From the NCBI RefSeq assembly GCF_016495405.1, contig NZ_CP044522.1:434001-498000 (forward strand): DNA of 64,000 nt, read 5' to 3'. This document shows, piece after piece, positions 19,066 through 29,093 of the stretch (positions are counted from its first letter, which is position 1; the number at the start of each line of letters is the position of its first letter). The DNA comes from Cobetia sp. cqz5-12 (GTDB lineage Bacteria > Pseudomonadota > Gammaproteobacteria > Pseudomonadales > Halomonadaceae). The notes beneath the pieces are model-generated. The model saw only the letters and a program-made list of their open reading frames with translations. It had not been told where the DNA came from and ran no database searches. The position numbers and the translations under genes were made by a program.

Positions 19066-19687
19066 GTCTTCCTCATCGGGCGCTTGGCGCCGGTTGTTGT
19101 TGTCTTCAATGAGTGCTGGTGGGCTGAACGGGTGAGCAGGGATAGCGCGAAATGGCCCCAAGAAAAACACGCCGCCTGCCTGGCAAGTCTGCACGCCGAT
19201 GGCAGGCATCGTGGGTCAGGAAAGATCCGATTTAAATCCTGTCTTACCAGTCAGCTTAATGAACATTAGACAGTGTTCCCGCGTTCGGCAAGATGAAGTG
19301 TCAAATAAAGTATTGTGGATTCATCTTGTTGTTATCAAAGAGTTTTTATTCAAGAAAAGGCCATATTTCACCATTGTGGTGCCTGGAGAATCAGCGTGGT
19401 TCACACGATTTTCAAAGGAAAATGCGATGCACAACAGTGGCTTGTGACCGTTTGCGCGGGCATTGCGCAAGACCGCCTTGCACCAGCTTGGAACCTGACC
19501 ATACTGACAGTTGGCGCGAACAAGGCTTGTCGCCACCTGACAGGCGTCATGCATGAAAATACGCGCCATTGCATCTCAAGTTGTCTTGCAAGACAGGTTT
19601 GATTTGTCGGCAATAATCCGGCCGGCGGCATGCGATTTGCCACAGGGTTTTGCACATAAGCTGCGCAAGGTGTTTCTTCTACACGGC

Positions 19688-19747
19688 CTGCCGCAGATTC
19701 GTCTGCCGCAGATTCGTCTGCCGCAGTTTCGTCTGCCGCAGAATCTT
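19688..19747. repeat. 15-bp tandem repeat, 4 copies
   Basis: Unit CTGCCGCAGATTCGT occurs twice perfectly, then CTGCCGCAGTTTCGT and CTGCCGCAGAATCTT. Confidence 0.95.
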
Positions 19748-19792
19748 CTGCATGCAGTGCTGAATGAAGTGTGCCTGATGATTTATGCCGAA

Positions 19793-19823
19793 CGGGGAGG
19801 AGCGAGGAGGAGCGAGGAGGAGC
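19793..19823. repeat. 9-bp purine-rich tandem repeat, 3 copies
   Basis: Unit GAGGAGCGA repeated three times, the last copy degenerate, about 110 bp upstream of the permease start. Confidence 0.85.
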
Positions 19824-19897
19824 CAGAAAAGCGACGGAGAAGGTGAGGAAGACAAGAAACGACAAGTGACACAAGGCAAGCGCAGTGCATCACCCTC

Positions 19898-19910
19898 AAC
19901 AATAACAACA
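19898..19910 (+). promoter_or_regulatory. AAn-repeat (Hfq/Crc-like) motif before the permease
   Basis: AACAATAACAACA is a perfect AAnAAnAAnAAn run ending 19 bp before the ATG and overlapping the approach to the ribosome-binding site. This is the form of the Pseudomonas Hfq/Crc target; function here is inferred. Confidence 0.45.
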
Positions 19911-19929
19911 GCTGAACAGGTGAGGACTC

Positions 19930-21456
19930 ATGGCCCCGACACAGACGCGCTCGCACATGGTGCGCAGCAATGAGGAAATGATCGAGCTGGTGGTGGCACA
20001 GGATGTCGCCCGCAGCCCGCGTTACAACGAGGATATCGCGCCGACCAGAAGTGCCGAACGCACCTGGTCGCGCTGGAATATCGCCGCACTGTGGGTCGGC
20101 ATGTCGATCTGCGTGCCGACCTACACCCTGGGTGGCGTCCTGACCGCCTACTTCGGCCTGAGCGTCGGCGAGGCGCTGTTCACGATCCTGATCGCCAACC
20201 TGGTGGTGCTGATTCCGCTGACGCTGAACGCCTTCCCCGGCACGCGCTTCGGGATCCCCTTCCCGGTGGTGCTGCGCTCCTCCTTCGGGATCATCGGCTC
20301 CAACGTGCCGTGCATGATTCGCGCGGTGGTCGCCTGTGGCTGGTTCGGTATCCAGACGATGTTCGGCGGACTGGCGATTCACCTGCTGCTGTCGAGCCTC
20401 TCGGCCGACTGGAAGGCGCTGGGCGGGGTAGGCGAGGTCATCGGCTTCTTCGTGTTCTGGGCGCTCAACCTGTTCGTGGTGATTCGCGGCGCGGAATCCA
20501 TCAAGTGGCTGGAGACGCTCTCCGCGCCCTTGCTGCTGGCGGTGGGCGTCGGCCTGATGGTGTGGGCGCTGCCGCATACCTCGATCAGCGAGCTGCTGGC
20601 CCAGCCGCCGAATCGTCCCGAAGGCGATGGCGTGGCCAGCTACTTCATGGCGGGCCTGACCGCGATGGTCGGCTTCTGGGCGACGCTGTCGCTGAACATT
20701 CCTGACTTCAGTCGTTACGCGAAGAGCCAGAAGGACCAGATCGTCGGTCAGATCATCGGCCTGCCGCTGACGATGTTCTTCTTCGCCGCGCTCGGCGTGG
20801 TGCTGACGGCCGCTTCCAGCTCGCTGGTGGGCGAGACCATCTCTGACCCGGTCAACCTGATCGGTCGCATCGACAGTCCCGGCTGGGTCGCCATCGCCAT
20901 GGTGCTGATCATCATCGCGACGCTCTCCACCAATACCGCCGCCAACATCGTCTCGCCGACCAATGACTTCCAGAACATCGCGCCCAAGCTGATCAACCAG
21001 ACGCGCGGCGTGCTGCTGACCGGGCTGGTCGGGGTGCTGCTGATGGGCTTCGAGCTGATTAAGAAGATGGGCTGGATCGTCTCGGACGTGAGTCTCGAGA
21101 GCCTCTATTCCAACTGGCTGCTGGGCTATTCGAGTCTGCTGGGGCCGATCGCGGGGATCATGATCGTCGACTACTTCGTGATCCGTCGTCAGTCCTTTGA
21201 TCTGCCGGCACTCTATCTGGATGGCAGCACCTATCCGGCCTTCAATCCGGCGGGCTTCATCGCCTTCTTCGTGCCGGTGGGACTGACGGTGATCAGCTTC
21301 TCGCAGCCTGGGCTGTCCTGGTTCTACGACTACGGCTGGTTCACCGGCTCGCTGCTGGGGGCGCTGGTCTATTTCGTGGCCAGCAAGCTGCTGGTCAAGG
21401 CACCACCAGTACATCTGCCCGAGGCAGTACCTGGCAGCGGCGCGCAGCGCGCCTGA
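19930..21456 (+). CDS. NCS1-family nucleobase permease
   Basis: A 508-aa inner-membrane symporter of the nucleobase:cation symporter-1 family with about 12 helices. The family N-terminal segment is clear: RTWSRWNIAALWVGMSICVP, then TYTLGG. Helix 3 shows RSSFGIIGSNVPCMIRAVVA and helix 6 GFWATLSLNIPDFSRYAKSQ, both characteristic of cytosine/uracil/allantoin/hydantoin carriers. Its position opposite the pyrimidine pathway points to uracil, thymine or a dihydropyrimidine as substrate (inference). GTGAGG precedes the ATG. Confidence 0.88.
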   Translation: MAPTQTRSHMVRSNEEMIELVVAQDVARSPRYNEDIAPTRSAERTWSRWNIAALWVGMSICVPTYTLGGVLTAYFGLSVGEALFTILIANLVVLIPLTLNAFPGTRFGIPFPVVLRSSFGIIGSNVPCMIRAVVACGWFGIQTMFGGLAIHLLLSSLSADWKALGGVGEVIGFFVFWALNLFVVIRGAESIKWLETLSAPLLLAVGVGLMVWALPHTSISELLAQPPNRPEGDGVASYFMAGLTAMVGFWATLSLNIPDFSRYAKSQKDQIVGQIIGLPLTMFFFAALGVVLTAASSSLVGETISDPVNLIGRIDSPGWVAIAMVLIIIATLSTNTAANIVSPTNDFQNIAPKLINQTRGVLLTGLVGVLLMGFELIKKMGWIVSDVSLESLYSNWLLGYSSLLGPIAGIMIVDYFVIRRQSFDLPALYLDGSTYPAFNPAGFIAFFVPVGLTVISFSQPGLSWFYDYGWFTGSLLGALVYFVASKLLVKAPPVHLPEAVPGSGAQRA

Positions 21457-21485
21457 CGCCGCTGATGAGTATGGTGAGTGCAATG

Positions 21486-21518
21486 ACAGACGGGCTGCCA
21501 ATCGGCAGCCCGTCTGTC
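21486..21518 (+). terminator. possible terminator stem after the permease
   Basis: The 14-bp stem ACAGACGGGCTGCC, loop AATC, GGCAGCCCGTCTGT has no T run after it, so termination is uncertain. It lies between convergent genes. Confidence 0.55.
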
Positions 21519-21568
21519 GTCGTGGCCAGGGAAAGTGACGGCCGGTTCAGGCCTTCGCGCCCTGATCG

Positions 21569-22462
21569 TCAGCCCACCAGACCGGGGATGCCGCCCTCGA
21601 AGCGCTCGACCATGAAATCGACGAACTGGCGCACCTTGGGCGAGAGGTGGCGGTGGCGGGGATAGACGATCCACACCCCGGTATCGCGCACCTGGTACTC
21701 ATCCAGCACCGAGATCAGCTTGCCGCTGGCCAGATGGGGCGCGACGTAATAGTCGGGAATCTGAGCAAGGCCAAGGCCCTTGAGCGTGGCGTCCAACAGC
21801 GCCGGGCCGGAGTTGGCCTGCCAGCTGCCGGTGATGCGCACCTCACGGCGCTGACCCTCGACCTCGAACAGCCATTCGCGCTTGGAACCGGCCAGACAGC
21901 GGTGACTGGAGAGCTCGGCCAGGGTGTGCGGGCGCGGCGCCTGCTGGAAGTAGTCATGCGAGGCGACCACGAATTCGCGGCGGTCCACCAGCCGCCTTGC
22001 GATCAGCGAGGAATCCTTGAGCACGCCCATGCGGATGGCGACGTCGAAACCCTCGTCGATCAGTTCCACCGGGCGGTTGGTGAAGTGCATCTGCACTTCC
22101 AGTTGCGGGTGCAGCAGCTGGAAGTCGTTGACCAGCGGCGCGACGTAGCGCTCGCCGAAGGTGGTGGCGCTGGTCAGCTTGAGCACGCCGCTGGGGCGGG
22201 CGTGGAAGTCACCGATGGCCTGTTCGGCGGCGCGGAAGCCATCGAAGAGGTGATGGCAGTGCTCGAAATACACCTGTCCGGCATCGGTGAGACGCGTCTG
22301 ACGGGTGGTGCGGTAGAGCAATTGGGTATCGAGCTGGGCTTCCAGCTGGCTGATCAGACGACTGACATGTGAGCTGGACACCCCGAGATGACGGGCGGCA
22401 CCGGAAAATGAGCCGATTCTGACGACTTCCACGAAGGCTTCGATACGGTCCCAGCGCTGCAT
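21569..22462 (-). CDS. LysR-family transcriptional regulator
   Basis: A 297-aa regulator with N-terminal winged helix-turn-helix (GSFSGAARHLGVSSSHVSRL, residues about 16-35) and a C-terminal periplasmic-binding-like effector domain starting near LKLTSATTFGERYVAPL. It is divergent from adhC, so regulation of formaldehyde detoxification is a reasonable inference. ATG at 22462 has AAAGAGGAG upstream; AACAACAATGAAAG lies immediately before that site. Confidence 0.85.
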   Translation of the reverse strand: MQRWDRIEAFVEVVRIGSFSGAARHLGVSSSHVSRLISQLEAQLDTQLLYRTTRQTRLTDAGQVYFEHCHHLFDGFRAAEQAIGDFHARPSGVLKLTSATTFGERYVAPLVNDFQLLHPQLEVQMHFTNRPVELIDEGFDVAIRMGVLKDSSLIARRLVDRREFVVASHDYFQQAPRPHTLAELSSHRCLAGSKREWLFEVEGQRREVRITGSWQANSGPALLDATLKGLGLAQIPDYYVAPHLASGKLISVLDEYQVRDTGVWIVYPRHRHLSPKVRQFVDFMVERFEGGIPGLVG

Positions 22463-22739
22463 GCTGGCTCCTCTTTCATTGTTGTTGAGTGGCAATAATC
22501 ATCTGAGTGCCGACGGCTTAATCCCACCCGCATGACTGCGTAGACTGTGCTGCATGCCAAGCCCGCAAGGATGAACCGCAAGGACGAGCCCAGTGCCTGT
22601 CGCGTGGGGAGTCCCCCGGGCGACTCATCTATGCAACCTGTCAGGTGCTGCTACCTTTCAGGGTGACCTCCGCGCTGGTCGTCACTACGCCAGGGGGCAT
22701 GAGATTGGCAGCCAGTTTACCGCTATTGATGCTCACTAG

Positions 22740-23858
<1,119 letters not shown>

Positions 23859-23876
23859 TCCGGGGCTGAACTGCCG

Positions 23877-23950
23877 CCGGGCAACACGAAAACGCGTGTT
23901 GCCCGGAGAGGTCTGGAACGCGAAACGGCGTCGGCTTGCCGACGCCGTTT
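23877..23950 (+). terminator. two strong hairpins between adhC and fghA
   Basis: Hairpin 1 is a perfect 12-bp stem (CCGGGCAACACG, 23877-23888; complement 23895-23906). Hairpin 2 is a perfect 12-bp stem (AAACGGCGTCGG, 23923-23934; complement 23939-23950) ending in TTTTC. They probably attenuate or process the transcript, so that adhC and fghA are expressed at different levels. Confidence 0.7.
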
Positions 23951-23976
23951 TCACGGGCGATATCACAAGGGAGAGC

Positions 23977-24843
23977 ATGATGACCGCGACCGAACAACTC
24001 GAGCTGGTCAGCGCCAACAAGGTGCATGGCGGCTGGCTCAAGCGTTACCGTCACCGCAGCGGCAGCCTGGATTGCGACATGGTGTTCGCCATCTATCTGC
24101 CGCCGCAGGCCGAACAGGGCCCGGTGCCGATGCTGTGGTGGCTGTCGGGGCTGACCTGCACCGACGAGAACTTCATGCAGAAGGCCGGCGCGCAGAAGAA
24201 GGCGGCGGAGCTGGGCATCGCCCTGATCTGTCCGGATACCAGCCCGCGTGGCGTGGACCTGCCCGGCGAAGACGACAGCTACGACTTCGGCAGCGGTGCC
24301 GGCTTCTACGTCAATGCCACCCGCGAGCCGTGGGCGCGCCATTACCGCATGTACGACTACGTCGCCGAGGAGCTGCCGGCGCTCGTCAAGCGTCACTTCC
24401 CGGTGGATGGCGAACGCGAGTCCATCTCCGGTCACTCCATGGGCGGCCACGGCGCGCTGATCTGCGCGCTGAAGAATCCGGGCCGCTATCGCTCGGTCTC
24501 GGCCTTCGCGCCGATCGTCAATCCGATGGCCTGCCCGTGGGGCGAGAAGGCCTTCAGCGGCTATCTCGGGGATGACCGCACCCAGTGGGCGCAGTGGGAT
24601 ACCTGCGAGCTGGTCAAGCAGGCGAGCCACAGCGGCGCCGCGCGTCAGGAGCTGTTCGTCGAGCAGGGCGAGAATGATCAATTCCTCGAGGAGCAGCTCA
24701 AGCCGGAGCGCCTGGAGGCGGTCTGCGCCGAGCTGGATCATCCGCTTGTCCTGCGCCGTCAACCCGGCTACGACCACAGCTACTTCTTCATGGCCAGCTT
24801 CATCGATGAGCATTTGACCTACCACGCGAAACACCTTCTTTGA
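23977..24843 (+). CDS. fghA: S-formylglutathione hydrolase
   Basis: A 288-aa esterase-D-type serine hydrolase converting S-formylglutathione to formate and glutathione, the step after AdhC. Catalytic nucleophile S154 lies in SGHSMGGHGA; the oxyanion-hole segment is WWLSGLTCTDENF; the catalytic His is in YDHSYFF. The start is ATG at 23977 (ATG-ATG) with AAGGGAGAG upstream. The stop codon lies inside a small hairpin (CACCT/AGGTG). Confidence 0.95.
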   Translation: MMTATEQLELVSANKVHGGWLKRYRHRSGSLDCDMVFAIYLPPQAEQGPVPMLWWLSGLTCTDENFMQKAGAQKKAAELGIALICPDTSPRGVDLPGEDDSYDFGSGAGFYVNATREPWARHYRMYDYVAEELPALVKRHFPVDGERESISGHSMGGHGALICALKNPGRYRSVSAFAPIVNPMACPWGEKAFSGYLGDDRTQWAQWDTCELVKQASHSGAARQELFVEQGENDQFLEEQLKPERLEAVCAELDHPLVLRRQPGYDHSYFFMASFIDEHLTYHAKHLL

Positions 24844-25451
24844 GGTGTGAGTGTGGTCGCCGGTAGAAATGAAAAAGCATTCAAAGCACCTGCTTTGAGG
24901 TGTGAAAGTGCCCATCGCAGCTGATCGCTCGCCGAGCAGAGACACTGCGTGAAAGACAGAAACGACAGTCCCGCTATCGATTGATGGATAGCGGGACTGT
25001 CGTTTTTTCGTCATGAGAAGCGGTGTCTTTCAGAACCTTCAGGCATGAAAGCCCGTTTTGGTGGCGTTTGCTTATGCTGCGTTAGTGGCAGCTAACTCAG
25101 GCGTTATTCTGTGCCGTACGGCAACGATGATTTGCTGCACAGCGGCGATAAAGTCACTGCGCCATGCAGGCGCGATGGTTTACTGTCGAGAGGTGGACAA
25201 CGCACGACGTCCAGGCAGTGAAACACGACATCCCTGACGCTATCGGAATTGCAGAGGTCGCTTATTGACCTTCCCCTGATGGGGCCGATCGCCGATGTCG
25301 TCGCTGCTGGAGCCGACCTCCAAGGTTCGCTCCCTGCTGAGACCCAATAACGATAATACTGCGGACCCCCGCCGGCCTCATCAGGCCACGGGAGAGGGCG
25401 CCACGAGCCCCCGGTCTGCCACTCAAGCAGATATAGAGAAGGACTCCCCTC
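24844..25451. other. intergenic region before gbdR
   Basis: No gene is supported; frames are short shadows. The region contains a second copy (about 24887-24911) of the CACCT-nCTTTG-AGGTGTGA hairpin found at the fghA stop (24832-24850), the terminator at 24961, a perfect 12-bp palindrome TGCCGTACGGCA at 25112-25123, and presumably the gbdR promoter. Confidence 0.6.
24961..25008. terminator. strong Rho-independent terminator after fghA
   Basis: An 18-bp perfect stem (AACGACAGTCCCGCTATC and complement) with an 8-base loop and a following T run. Confidence 0.92.
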
Positions 25452-26693
25452 ATGGCATTGACCAGTGGCCGTTTCGCCCGCCCGTACGAAGCTCACTCAT
25501 CCGCTGCAGGAATGGCCGGCGAGACGCGTCAGCCGCAGACCATCGGCTTCCTGCTGCTCGACAGCTTCACGCTCATCTCGCTGGCCTCGGCGGTGGAACC
25601 GCTGCGCATGGCCAATCAGCTGGCCGGACGCGAGCTGTACCGCTGGTATACCGTGGCGCTGGAAGGCGCCCCCGTGCGCGCCAGCGATGGCCTGCAGGTC
25701 ACGCCCGATACCTCCACCGAGGCCTGCCCGCCGCTGGATATCGTCATCGTGTGCGGTGGCGTCGGTATCCAGCGCTCCGTGCATCGCCCGCATGTCAGCT
25801 GGCTGCAGGCGCAGGCACGTGCCGGCCGCAAGCTGGGTGCCGTCTGCACCGGCAGCTGGGCGCTGGCCCAGGCGGGGCTGCTCGAAGGCCATGAGACCAG
25901 CATCCACTGGGAGTGTCTGGCCGCGATGCAGGAAGCCTTCCCGCGCGTGCCGCTGACCACGCGACTGTTCTCCATCGATCAGGACCGCGCCACGGCCTCC
26001 GGCGGTACTGCGCCGATGGACATGATGCTGACCATGATCGGTCGCGAGCATGGCCGCGAGCTGGCGGCGGGCATCTCCGAGATGTTCATCTGCGACCGGG
26101 TGCGTGGCGAGCAGGACCAGCAGCGCGTGCCGCTCAAGCATGTACTGGGCACCACCCAGCCGAAGCTTCTGGAAATCGTCGCGCTGATGGAGGCCAATCT
26201 GGAAGAGCCCATCGGCCTGGACGAGCTGGCGCACTATGTCGATGTCTCGCGCCGTCAGCTGGAGCGTCTGTTCCAGCGCTATCTGCACTGCTCGCCGTCG
26301 CGCTACTACCTCAAGCTGCGCCTGACCCGCGCGCGTCAGCTGCTCAAGCAGACGGCGTTGTCGATCATCGAGGTGGCCTCGGCCTGTGGCTTCGTGTCCA
26401 CGCCGCACTTCTCCAAGTGCTACCGCGAGTACTTCGGCATGCCACCGCGTGACGAGCGCATCGGTGGCGAGCGCAGTGTCAGCGTGCTGGAGGTACCGTG
26501 TCGCGCCGATGGCGACCATCAGCTGACCGGTGTCGCCAGTCTGGAAGGGCTGCTGCACCAGTCGATCGGCCAGAGCATGGGCGGCAATGCGCCTCTGCAA
26601 CCGGCCAGCGAGTCCCCCGTCTCCTCGGCGATTCTGGCACTGGCCAATGCGCGCGGTGAGCCGACCTACGCCAGCGTGCGTCTGCAGGGCTGA
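25452..26693 (+). CDS. gbdR: GbdR, AraC-family regulator of betaine catabolism
   Basis: A 413-aa GlxA-type regulator. The N-terminal half is a DJ-1/PfpI-like amidotransferase fold (QTIGFLLLDSFTLISLASAVEPLRMAN; nucleophile-elbow segment GAVCTGSWALAQAGLL). The C-terminal half has two AraC helix-turn-helices (LDELAHYVDVSRRQLERLFQ and IIEVASACGFVSTPHFSKCY). GbdR in Pseudomonas senses betaine and dimethylglycine and activates gbcA, gbcB, dgcAB and sox genes, all present here. It extends about 60 residues past the second HTH. AAGGA precedes the ATG at 25452. Confidence 0.87.
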   Translation: MALTSGRFARPYEAHSSAAGMAGETRQPQTIGFLLLDSFTLISLASAVEPLRMANQLAGRELYRWYTVALEGAPVRASDGLQVTPDTSTEACPPLDIVIVCGGVGIQRSVHRPHVSWLQAQARAGRKLGAVCTGSWALAQAGLLEGHETSIHWECLAAMQEAFPRVPLTTRLFSIDQDRATASGGTAPMDMMLTMIGREHGRELAAGISEMFICDRVRGEQDQQRVPLKHVLGTTQPKLLEIVALMEANLEEPIGLDELAHYVDVSRRQLERLFQRYLHCSPSRYYLKLRLTRARQLLKQTALSIIEVASACGFVSTPHFSKCYREYFGMPPRDERIGGERSVSVLEVPCRADGDHQLTGVASLEGLLHQSIGQSMGGNAPLQPASESPVSSAILALANARGEPTYASVRLQG

Positions 26694-26725
26694 CGCCTGC
26701 CGGCTGACCAGCCTCCCGCAATGTC

Positions 26726-26765
26726 CAACGCCTCTGCCTCTGTAGCAGGGGCGTTGTCGTTTTCA
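26726..26765 (+). terminator. Rho-independent terminator after gbdR
   Basis: The interrupted stem CAACGCC-T-CTGC / GCAG-G-GGCGTTG is followed by TCGTTTTC. Confidence 0.7.
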
Positions 26766-26873
26766 CAGGAGCCACCGGCACGCTCTGGTACACTCGAAGG
26801 CACCAATAAGCAGTAGCTGACATGACAATGGCTCGGCGGCGGAATGACGCGCCACGATAGGGGACGGCAAGGG

Positions 26874-27737
26874 ATGGCACGAGGACAGCAACGCAGGCAG
26901 GAAGGCACGGAGCGTGTGGCGGGTGTGCGGCGCGGGGCGACACGCCGCCCGGTGCCGCGTGCCGGCATGCGCCCGATGGAGCGTCTGCGCTGGCTGGCGG
27001 TGTGGGCATTCAAGGTCGTCGCCTGCTGGATGGTGGCCTGCATCGGCCTGGTGGTATTGCTGCGCTTCGTGCCGCTGCCGGTGTCGATGGTGATGCTGGA
27101 GAAGTGGGGCTATGGCCTGGTCACCGGCGAGCCGATGGCGCTGCAGCATGACTGGGTGCCGATGGAACAGATTTCCAACAATGCCCGTCTGGCGGTGATC
27201 GCCTCGGAAGACCAGAAGTTTCCCGATCACTACGGCTTCGATGTCGATCAGATCGTCAAGGCCATCGATGCGCGGCTGGCCGGTGAACGTCTACGCGGCG
27301 CCAGTACCATCAGTCAGCAGACCGCCAAGAATGTCTTCCTGTGGAATGGGCGCAGCTGGGTGCGCAAGGGGCTGGAGGTCTGGTTCACTATCCTGATCGA
27401 GGTGATCTGGCCCAAGGAGCGCATTCTCGAGGTCTACCTGAATGTCGCCGAATGGGGGCCGGGGGTCTTCGGTGTCGAGGCCGCGGCCGAGCATCACTTC
27501 AATACCGATGCCGCCAGCCTGTCCGCCTACCAGGCCAGCCTGCTGGCGGCGGTATTGCCCAACCCGATCCGCTTCAATGCCGGCAAGCCCTCGGCCTATA
27601 TCCAGCGGCGTGCCAGCTGGACGCGCCGCCAGATGAACAATCTCGGCATGGGCTATCTCAAGCGCCTGGAACAGCCGCGTGGCTGGTTGAGCTGGGACCT
27701 GCTGCCTTCGCTGAAGGAGCTGTCCCCCGCGCATTGA
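26874..27737 (+). CDS. mtgA: monofunctional peptidoglycan glycosyltransferase MtgA
   Basis: A 287-aa inner-membrane GT51 enzyme polymerising lipid II glycan strands. After an unusually long Arg-rich cytoplasmic N-terminus, a single membrane helix (about residues 43-63) anchors a periplasmic domain. It shows the catalytic motif ASEDQKFPDHYGFD with its glutamate, RGASTISQQTAKNVFLW, and RILEVYLNVAEWGPGVFG. There is no transpeptidase domain, which distinguishes it from class A PBPs. AGGGGA lies 9 bp before ATG 26874; ATG 26844 is an alternative. It is unrelated in function to its neighbours. Confidence 0.9.
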   Translation: MARGQQRRQEGTERVAGVRRGATRRPVPRAGMRPMERLRWLAVWAFKVVACWMVACIGLVVLLRFVPLPVSMVMLEKWGYGLVTGEPMALQHDWVPMEQISNNARLAVIASEDQKFPDHYGFDVDQIVKAIDARLAGERLRGASTISQQTAKNVFLWNGRSWVRKGLEVWFTILIEVIWPKERILEVYLNVAEWGPGVFGVEAAAEHHFNTDAASLSAYQASLLAAVLPNPIRFNAGKPSAYIQRRASWTRRQMNNLGMGYLKRLEQPRGWLSWDLLPSLKELSPAH

Positions 27738-27767
27738 GCGGCGTGACGCTACACCCTCGGCTGTCCC

Positions 27768-27806
27768 ACGACGCCCCGGCTCTCTCGAGTCGGGGCGTCG
27801 TCGTTT
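27768..27806 (+). terminator. Rho-independent terminator after mtgA
   Basis: The stem ACGACGCCCCG (27768-27778) pairs with CGGGGCGTCGT (27791-27801), followed by CGTTTC. Confidence 0.8.
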
Positions 27807-27982
27807 CAGAAACGACAGCCCTGACGCGATTCGATAGCCACGGGTCGCATCTGGCGTCAGAGGGGAAAGAGGGCAGGACTATGCTGGCACAGCCTGCAGG
27901 AGATCGTGTTCCGGCAGGCCCTGTCCGCCGGGTACGGGCAGTGACCTGACTTCCAGAGCCGCCTGCCCAGCGCCGGAGCGAC

Positions 27983-28996
27983 ATGATGTCCGAATTCTCC
28001 TCCTCCTTCGGTGGGTCCGATGCGGCCCGCGCCCTGCACGATGACAGCATCGTCATCGATGGTCTGGTGATCGCCAAGTGGCAGCGCGAGCTGTTCGAGG
28101 ACATGCGCAAGGGCGGTCTGACCGCGGCCAACTGCACCGTCTCGGTGTGGGAAGGCTTCCAGGCGACCGTCAACAACATCGTCAAGAGCAACCAGCTGAT
28201 CGCCAAGAGCAGTGATCTGGTCTGCGTGGCGCGCACCGCCGCCGACATCCGCGCCGCCAAGGCCGCCGGCAAGACCGGCATCATCTACGGCTTCCAGAAT
28301 GCCAACGCCTATGAAGACCAGATCGGCTATGTCGATGTCTTCAAGCAGCTCGGCGTGGGTATCGTTCAGATGTGCTACAACACCCAGAATCTGGTCGGCA
28401 CCGGTTGCTATGAGCGCGATGGCGGTCTGTCGGGCTTCGGGCGCGAGATGGTCGCCGAGATGAACCGCGTCGGCGTGATGTGTGATCTCTCCCACGTCGG
28501 CTCGAAGACCTCCGAGGAAGTCATTCTCGAATCCAAGGTGCCTGTCTGCTATTCCCACTGCGCGCCGGCCGGTCTCAAGGACCACCCGCGCAACAAGTCC
28601 GATGCCGAGCTGCGCTTCATCGCCGAACACGGCGGCTTCGTCGGCGTCACCATGTTCACCCCCTTCCTCAAGGCCGGCGTCAACGCCACCGTCGACGACT
28701 ACGTCGAGGCCATCGAATACGTGATGAATCTGGTCGGCGAGGATGCCATCGGCATCGGTACCGACTTCACCCAGGGTCACGGGCAGGACTTCTTCGAGTG
28801 GCTGACCCACGACAAGGGTTACGCCCGTCGTCTCACCAACTTCGGCAAGATCGTCAATCCGGAAGGCATCCGCACCATCGGCGAGTTCCCCAATCTGACC
28901 GAGGCGCTGCTGCGTCGCGGCATGAGCGAGCATCAGGTGCGCAAGATCATGGGTGAGAACTGGCTGCGCACGCTGGAAAACGTCTGGGGCGGCTGA
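27983..28996 (+). CDS. M19 membrane-dipeptidase-like protein (PA5396-type)
   Basis: A 337-aa protein with the renal-dipeptidase (M19) fold, first gene of the dimethylglycine operon; an equivalent gene stands in the same place in Pseudomonas (PA5396). It keeps DLSHVGSKT and the SHC segment (CYSHCAPAGLKDHPRN). The N-terminal zinc site, normally DGHND in M19 enzymes, reads DGLVIAKW here, so the HxD ligands are absent. A true dipeptidase activity is therefore doubtful; a role in N-methylated glycine metabolism is inferred from context only. GGAG precedes ATG-ATG at 27983/27986. Confidence 0.8.
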   Translation: MMSEFSSSFGGSDAARALHDDSIVIDGLVIAKWQRELFEDMRKGGLTAANCTVSVWEGFQATVNNIVKSNQLIAKSSDLVCVARTAADIRAAKAAGKTGIIYGFQNANAYEDQIGYVDVFKQLGVGIVQMCYNTQNLVGTGCYERDGGLSGFGREMVAEMNRVGVMCDLSHVGSKTSEEVILESKVPVCYSHCAPAGLKDHPRNKSDAELRFIAEHGGFVGVTMFTPFLKAGVNATVDDYVEAIEYVMNLVGEDAIGIGTDFTQGHGQDFFEWLTHDKGYARRLTNFGKIVNPEGIRTIGEFPNLTEALLRRGMSEHQVRKIMGENWLRTLENVWGG

Positions 28997-29093
28997 GTCT
29001 GTCTGTCCGTGCCTTTTCTTGATCTCTCTTTCCCGATCTCTTTCTTGAACTCTCTTTTACATCTCCCTTAAGCCCCCTTTCGAGGATACCGAC

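Larger units (their letters stand above)
19066..19929. other. intergenic region between divergent pyrimidine operons
   Basis: These 860 bp divide the catabolic operon (minus) from the permease (plus). The region contains two tandem repeats and CA-rich leader motifs on both sides. Short frames on either strand simply translate the repeats and lack ribosome-binding sites. A weak GG-N10-GC element at 19512-19527 lacks the TT of a good sigma-54 promoter. Confidence 0.6.

Noticed and set aside
19512..19527. Possible sigma-54 promoter before the NCS1 permease
   Set aside because: It has GG-N10-GC spacing but AGGC instead of TTGC, and lies 400 bp from the gene.
19401..19879. Repeat-containing frames on both strands (LRQTN-type and AADES-type translations)
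   Set aside because: Every frame through the 15-bp array is open because the unit length is a multiple of three; none has a start signal.
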